Shown piece after piece: positions 5,595 through 6,952 of a stretch of 6,952 nucleotides of DNA. How positions within the stretch are numbered: the first letter of the stretch is position 1; the number at the start of each line of letters is the position of its first letter. Below the pieces are notes generated by a model. It made no database searches. It saw only the letters and a list, made by a program, of their open reading frames with translations, and was not told the origin of the DNA. Origin of the DNA: Roseovarius sp. Lineage in GTDB: Bacteria; Pseudomonadota; Alphaproteobacteria; Rhodobacterales; Rhodobacteraceae. The DNA lies in assembly GCA_021767845.1 (NCBI GenBank), contig JAASSQ010000155.1, forward strand, positions 1-6,952, written 5' to 3'. Both the position numbers and the translations under genes were made by a program.

Positions 5595-6952
5595 ATGAGC
5601 CAGATGCCAACCAAGACCGAGATCCTGCAATGGATTTCCGATAACCCGACCCTCACCTCGAAGCGCGACATCGCCAAGGCCTTCGGGATCAAGGGCGCGG
5701 CCCGGATCGACCTCAAGCGCCTGCTGAAGGAGCTGGAGGACGAAGGCCATCTGGAAAAGCGCAAGAAGACCTATCGCGACCCCGAGAAATTGCCGCCCGT
5801 CAGCGTCTTGCAGGTGTCGGGCCAAACCGCGGACGGGGAGCTTCTGGCGCGTCCGCTGGAGTGGCATGGCGAGGGGGTGGAGCCGGTGGTCATGGTGATG
5901 CCGCGCGCCTCGGACCCGGCGATGGGCGAGGGCGACCGCATCCTGGCCCGGCTTCAGGAAGTGAAGGGCGAGGATCACCATTACGAGGCCCGCCTGATCC
6001 GCCGGATCGGCGCCAATCCCCGGAAAGTGCTGGGGATTTTCCGCAAACGCGACGAGGGGGGGCGGATCGTGCCGATCGACAAGGGCGACGGCAAGGAATG
6101 GCACGTTCCGTCGGATGCCACCGGCGGCGCGCAGGATGGCGAACTGGTCGAGGCCGAGCAATCCGGGCCCAAGGGCCGCATGGGCCTGCCGCGCGCCCGC
6201 GTCCTGGATCGCCTGGGCGATCCGGCCGCGCCCAAGGCGGTGTCGCTCATCGCCATTCACCAGCACGGCATTCCCTCGGAGTTTCCCGATGACGTGATCG
6301 CCGAGGCTGACCGCATGAAGCCCGCCGGCCTCAAGGGGCGCGAGGACATGCGCGATCTGCCGCTTGTCACCATCGACCCGTCCGATGCGCGCGACCATGA
6401 CGATGCCGTTTGGGCGCATGAGGATGACGACCCCAAGAACGAAGGCGGCCATGTGATCTGGGTCGCCATCGCGGATGTCGCGCATTACGTGACCCCCGGC
6501 AGCGCGCTGGACCAGGAGGCCAGGAAACGCGGCAATTCCAGTTACTTCCCGGACCGCGTGGTGCCGATGCTGCCGGATCGTCTGTCGGGCGATCTGTGCT
6601 CGTTGCACGAGGGTGTGCCGCGCGCCTGCATCGCCGTGCGGATGCAGATCGACGCGCATGGCGAAAAGGTGGGACACCGCTTCGTGCGGGGGTTGATGCG
6701 CTCGGGCGCCTCGCTGACCTATCAGCAGGTGCAGCAGGCGATGGACGGCGCGCCGGACGACAAATGCGGCTCCCTGATGGACGAGGTGATCCGCCCGCTT
6801 TACGCCGCCTACCGGGCGCTGACCAAGGCGCGCGAGCGCCGCCAGCCGCTGGATCTGGACCTGCCCGAGCGCAAGATCGTGCTGGGCGAGACGGGCACGG
6901 TTCTGTCCGTTAACTTCGCTGAAAGGTTGGATGCGCATAAGCTGATCGAGGA
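5595..6952 (+). CDS. rnr: Ribonuclease R, N-terminal 452 residues (runs off the window)
   Basis: RNase R is a processive 3'-to-5' exoribonuclease of the RNB/RNase II family that degrades structured RNA and takes part in rRNA, tmRNA-tagged mRNA and tRNA quality control. Residues about 8-62 form the winged-helix domain typical of RNase R (SKRDIAKAFGIKGAARIDLK, then LKELEDEGHLEKRK). Residues about 66-235 should hold the cold-shock/OB domains. The RNB catalytic domain begins near 250. Its active site TIDPSDARDHDDAV gives Asp261, Asp267, Asp269 and Asp270, matching Asp272, 278, 280 and 281 of the E. coli enzyme. HVIWVAIADVAHYV and SYFPDRVVPMLP are further family blocks. The frame is open to the last base; the rest of the RNB domain and the S1 domain lie outside. 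The start at 5595 has a poor ribosome-binding site, and Met4 (5604) is a possible alternative. Confidence 0.96.
   Translation, partial: MSQMPTKTEILQWISDNPTLTSKRDIAKAFGIKGAARIDLKRLLKELEDEGHLEKRKKTYRDPEKLPPVSVLQVSGQTADGELLARPLEWHGEGVEPVVMVMPRASDPAMGEGDRILARLQEVKGEDHHYEARLIRRIGANPRKVLGIFRKRDEGGRIVPIDKGDGKEWHVPSDATGGAQDGELVEAEQSGPKGRMGLPRARVLDRLGDPAAPKAVSLIAIHQHGIPSEFPDDVIAEADRMKPAGLKGREDMRDLPLVTIDPSDARDHDDAVWAHEDDDPKNEGGHVIWVAIADVAHYVTPGSALDQEARKRGNSSYFPDRVVPMLPDRLSGDLCSLHEGVPRACIAVRMQIDAHGEKVGHRFVRGLMRSGASLTYQQVQQAMDGAPDDKCGSLMDEVIRPLYAAYRALTKARERRQPLDLDLPERKIVLGETGTVLSVNFAERLDAHKLIE

Noticed and set aside
5544..6938. A 464-codon minus-strand open frame opposite rnr
   Set aside because: The plus-strand frame shows the RNase R catalytic motif and winged-helix domain; the antisense frame is a compositional shadow.
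1..6952. CRISPR array, tRNA/rRNA gene, insertion sequence or prophage
   Set aside because: Reading both strands I saw no spaced 25-40-base repeats, no tRNA-like cloverleaf, no transposase or integrase frame, and no flanking target duplications.

Overview
The window looks like chromosomal DNA of a high-GC alphaproteobacterium, most probably a marine member of the Rhodobacterales (Roseobacter/Paracoccaceae group). The reasons are the strong G/C bias at third codon positions, the RNase R and DapE sequence types, a pair of Hint-domain secreted-type proteins of a kind common in this group, and a GC-rich hairpin element ending in a TATTTTGCC-like tail that resembles an intergenic element frequent in these genomes. 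The assignment is inference; no rRNA or other decisive marker is present.

Layout. Positions 1-167 hold the last 54 codons of an unrecognised plus-strand gene. It converges on a minus-strand pair (2888 to 189). The first gene transcribed encodes a 533-residue protein: an N-terminal choice-of-anchor L domain, a short Ig/cadherin-like stretch and a C-terminal Hint domain with an intact candidate nucleophile (Cys345) and SPLH block. After 3 bases a GTG starts the second gene, 364 residues, whose C-terminal half is a Hint domain in which the nucleophile position is Ala180 and the SPxH block reads APQQ. An active and an apparently dead Hint protein are thus encoded back to back.

A 305-bp divergent intergenic region (2889-3193) with an AT-rich core and a perfect 8-bp inverted repeat separates this pair from a plus-strand operon: dapE (succinyl-diaminopimelate desuccinylase), an ElaA-like GNAT acetyltransferase and a DUF2064/TIGR04282-type glycosyltransferase-like protein. 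Each junction is a 4-base ATGA overlap. A GC-rich hairpin at 5354-5372 probably ends the operon.

The 252-bp gap before the next gene (5343-5594) is unusually structured: the hairpin element, four tandem 11-bp repeats with an inverted fifth unit in phase, a perfect 16-bp palindrome, and three GTTAAC sites. It precedes rnr (ribonuclease R), whose first 452 codons are present before the window ends.

The dapE operon and rnr are ordinary housekeeping genes. The unusual parts are the catalytic/degenerate Hint pair and the ordered repeat/palindrome array upstream of rnr.
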